This document shows, one piece after another, positions 44,866 to 46,922 of a stretch of 46,922 nucleotides of DNA. Made by a program: the position numbers and the translations under genes. Position 1 is the stretch's first letter; every line of letters starts with the position of its first letter. The notes beneath the pieces are model-generated. The model was not told where the DNA came from and did not search any database. It saw nothing but the letters and a program-made list of their open reading frames with translations. The stretch is from an uncultured Clostridia bacterium. Lineage in GTDB: Bacteria > Bacillota > Clostridia > Oscillospirales > Acutalibacteraceae. The stretch covers positions 1-46,922 of the forward strand of contig CANQEU010000014.1 in NCBI GenBank assembly GCA_947595635.1, given 5' to 3'.

Positions 44866-44895
44866 TAATGCAGAGGCTTTGATACAAAAGAAGAG

Positions 44896-44936
44896 AGGCT
44901 CCCCCAATGCAGGCTTGCTTGGAGGAGCCTTGTTTT
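44896..44936 (+). terminator. Terminator of the YugP-like gene
   Basis: AGGCTCC-CCCAA pairs with TTGGA-GGAGCCT, followed by TGTTTT. It starts 31 bases after the stop. The rest of the gap to 45231 holds a long hairpin and one promoter; no gene is seen. Confidence 0.75.
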
Positions 44937-45032
44937 AACTCCGTGCAGGGCGCTAAGGGCGTTCTTTGGAAGCGCGGGGCGGTGTCTGATAAGCCTGTCA
45001 GCGCCTTAAGCACACGCCATATATTTAACTAA

Positions 45033-45092
45033 ACTGCCGGTAATCGGTATTTCGCATTACTTTTGTATGCAAAATATCTTTTATACGGCAGT
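45033..45092. other. 60-base interrupted inverted repeat
   Basis: ACTGCCG (45033-45039) pairs with CGGCAGT (45086-45092), GGTATTT (45046-45052) with AAATATC (45072-45078), and GCAT (45054-45057) with ATGC (45067-45070). An AT-rich ATATTTTATTTTT tract follows. It could be a terminator, a folded RNA or a small mobile repeat; no second copy is in the window. Confidence 0.5.
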
Positions 45093-45141
45093 ATATTTTA
45101 TTTTTATACACGAAATGGCTGTTTTTGAGCGTGAATGGCGA

Positions 45142-45169
45142 TTGACTGTCCCCCAAATGCACTTATAAT
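45142..45169 (+). promoter_or_regulatory. Promoter of the lipoprotein gene
   Basis: TTGACT (45142-45147), a 16-base spacer and TATAAT (45164-45169), 63 bases before the ATG. Confidence 0.75.
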
Positions 45170-45231
45170 AGAAAGTGACAAAAGAAAAAACGTGGACTTC
45201 TTACAACTTTTGAAAGGAAAGGGTGTTTTTA

Positions 45232-46922
45232 ATGAAACCCGATATTAAAAAATATCTGCGTTCATCAACTGCGCTGCTGCTTTGTGCAAGTATGCTTACA
45301 GCCGTGATGATCGGCTGTAAAAGCAACGGCGAAAATAACGAAACAAATATAGACGCGCAGGCGGCGTACGTAACATGGTCAAAGTCCGGCGAATTTACCA
45401 CCTCACTTTCGGCAAAGGGCGTGGATTTTTCGGACGTAGGAGCCGAGGACATAACCGTAACCGCGAACAGGGCAGCCTCAGCAAATACGAATAAGGCAAG
45501 CAAAAAGGAAGAGGCTTACCCCGTTAAAAGCGTTGAGAAAAACGGCGGGGAGATAAAGGTTACCTTTGAGGATAAAAACGCCTCAGAGAAATCCGCCGAC
45601 AGCTACACGCTTGAGGTAGAAAAGAAGAATTTGATAGCTCCGGTAATGATAGATTATCCCGTGCCTGTTATAAAGGCGGAGGGAACGGGGATTTTATCAA
45701 CCGAGGAGGACCCGAAGGTAACGCTTGTTCTTGACGGCGGATTATTCGCGAAAAAAGTGACGACGGATCAGATAAGCCTTGCCGGCTCATTCTCCGATAT
45801 GGAGATAGGCAAAATAAGCTCTAAGAGCAACAAGCTTGAATTACAGCTCAGTGGAAAGGCTGAAATGCCGTACGGACTGACGACATATGTTGACGGCTGT
45901 GTAGCGGTAAGGCCGCAGGCTGTCAAGGGAGCGGGAGCCGAGATAAAGGCGTATGTGCCGATAAAGCTTGTAGGAAAGAGTCTCGACGCATCCACAATTA
46001 AGGCAAACGGCGACAGCGTTACCGCCGAATTGGAGCTTATAGGAACGGCAAAGCCGCTTGATAAGCTGACAGCCGACGACTTCAAATTTGAAAAGGACGT
46101 AACCGTTACCGGCGTTAAGAAGGTGAGCGACACGAGGGTGGAGCTTACCATGACGGTAAACGGAGCTAAGGACGCAAGCTCAGCCGCAGCGGTAATCAAT
46201 AATCAAAAGCTTAAGATAGCGGACGAGGACGAGATAACCGTTTCGGCAGCCGAGGCGTATTTCTATCCCGTGTTTGACGGAATAGAGGAAAGCGGCGACA
46301 AGCTTAAATTCACGATAATCGCGTATGCAAATAACGGAACCTTCGCTCAGGACATAAAGCCGGAGCAGATAACCCTTGACGACGGCTTCAAAAAGGGAAG
46401 CGTTGATGTTGTTGAAAGACAGAACGCGACCACAGCGAAGATTATTTTATCAATACCCGCAAACGGTCAAAATTCTGAATCACTGAATGTAGACGGCAAA
46501 ATAAGCTTAAAGGCAGGCACAATGCTTTCTCAGTGGGGAGAGCCGACCACAGAGGATTTCTCCTACACAAGAAATTACAGCCAGGAAAGCCTCGGACGCG
46601 AATTTAGTATTTTTAACAAGTCCCCCTTTGGAGGTTCGGTGGTGAGCACTGAGTTTACGAATGCTGCAAACGGAATTTTCGATGAGGTCGGAATGAACCT
46701 GATTACAGAATCTAAGGATCCTCTCGGTCAATTGGCATATCTCCATGTAGTTGTAGGCCAGGCTATTGAAAGAGAGGTTCAGAGGATTCAGCAGGAGGCC
46801 GCCAGTGCGGCTGAAAGCGCCGCCGCCACCGCCAGTGCGACGCTTGCCAGAATTGAGGGAGAGCTGAATGCGCTGCGCAACAGCGTAAATATATCTATGA
46901 GGCAGCTCTTCCAACAGCAGGC
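45232..46922 (+). CDS. Large secreted lipoprotein-like surface protein, partial (runs off the window)
   Basis: At least 563 residues, truncated by the window edge. An N-terminal signal (SSTALLLCASMLTAVMIGCK) ends in an IGC that could be a lipobox, though Met at -3 is unusual. Then come three or more diverged beta-type units, each with a 'T-x-x-x-I/F-x-L..G/F..' pattern: TTDQISLAGSF, LTADDFKFEKDV and IKPEQITLDDGF. Next is a globular stretch and then a coiled coil rich in Ala and Glu (REVQRIQQEAASAAESAAAT). The role is unknown; adhesion or envelope scaffolding is a guess. Its own promoter and GAAAGGAAAGGG precede it. Confidence 0.75.
   Translation, partial: MKPDIKKYLRSSTALLLCASMLTAVMIGCKSNGENNETNIDAQAAYVTWSKSGEFTTSLSAKGVDFSDVGAEDITVTANRAASANTNKASKKEEAYPVKSVEKNGGEIKVTFEDKNASEKSADSYTLEVEKKNLIAPVMIDYPVPVIKAEGTGILSTEEDPKVTLVLDGGLFAKKVTTDQISLAGSFSDMEIGKISSKSNKLELQLSGKAEMPYGLTTYVDGCVAVRPQAVKGAGAEIKAYVPIKLVGKSLDASTIKANGDSVTAELELIGTAKPLDKLTADDFKFEKDVTVTGVKKVSDTRVELTMTVNGAKDASSAAAVINNQKLKIADEDEITVSAAEAYFYPVFDGIEESGDKLKFTIIAYANNGTFAQDIKPEQITLDDGFKKGSVDVVERQNATTAKIILSIPANGQNSESLNVDGKISLKAGTMLSQWGEPTTEDFSYTRNYSQESLGREFSIFNKSPFGGSVVSTEFTNAANGIFDEVGMNLITESKDPLGQLAYLHVVVGQAIEREVQRIQQEAASAAESAAATASATLARIEGELNALRNSVNISMRQLFQQQ

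Overview
The window is the replication-origin region of a low-to-moderate GC Firmicutes chromosome, most likely a Clostridia of the Oscillospirales/Ruminococcaceae type (the rank is inferred). The support is the classic Firmicutes order on both sides of dnaA: rpmH-rnpA-yidD-yidC-khpB / mnmE-mnmG-rsmG / noc / parA-parB on the minus strand and dnaA-dnaN-S4-recF-remB-gyrB-gyrA on the plus strand. GGAGG-type ribosome sites, frequent TTG starts, near-consensus sigma-A promoters, a VanW protein and class C sortases agree with this. No phage genes, insertion sequences or CRISPR arrays are visible.

Layout. 1-3945: valS, a two-gene tRNA unit (Met-CAT, Glu-TTC) and a GNAT acetyltransferase, all plus strand. 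3946-5318: a gene-free stretch of hairpins and repeats, with two DnaA-box-like sites. 5319-18034: minus-strand core genes (guaB, serS, parB, parA, noc-like, rsmG, mnmG, mnmE, khpB, yidC, yidD, rnpA, rpmH) with two parS-like sites. 18035-20102: dnaA and the origin; the dnaA-dnaN gap carries variant DnaA boxes and a CTA-repeat DnaA-trio. 20103-30069: dnaN to gyrA, interrupted by three small zinc-ribbon membrane proteins before gyrB and by a YcxB-like protein plus a thioesterase between gyrB and gyrA. 30383-33657: a membrane-transport cluster of aquaporin, a Cys-loop-receptor-like channel protein, a voltage-gated-type K+ channel and an ECF-S-like protein. 33658-34404: a second repeat field. 34405-36162: a VanW protein on the minus strand. 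36545-40027: a glycolipid-type operon (MGDG-synthase-like glycosyltransferase, flippase-like protein, GT2). 40028-41380: an inverted repeat copy, a YbjQ protein and a DUF5684-type membrane protein. 41672-43616: two class C sortases. 43712-43787: tRNA-Thr. 44053-44862: a YugP-family protein that has lost its HExxH zinc site. 45232 to the edge: a large secreted lipoprotein, cut by the window.

How the parts fit. The left arm supplies translation, tRNA modification, membrane-protein insertion and chromosome segregation. The right arm supplies replication, repair and supercoiling. From about 30 kb onward the content turns to accessory envelope functions: water and ion flux, lipid glycosylation and sortase chemistry.

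Main points of interest: (1) DnaA reads GGRHYSTVLH where the usual box-recognition signature is GGRDHTTVLH, and the intergenic box-like sites read TTATCAACA rather than TTATCCACA, which suggests initiator-box co-variation. (2) An aquaporin / pentameric-channel-like / Kv-type cluster. (3) A pseudo-protease of the YugP family. (4) A trio of paralogous C-x2-C-x19-C-x2-C membrane proteins inside the recF-gyr region. (5) A family of modular hairpin repeats. (6) Two structured leader candidates with near-identical closing stems upstream of the ybjQ-like and sortase genes. All calls were made by reading the sequence; no database search or folding program was run.
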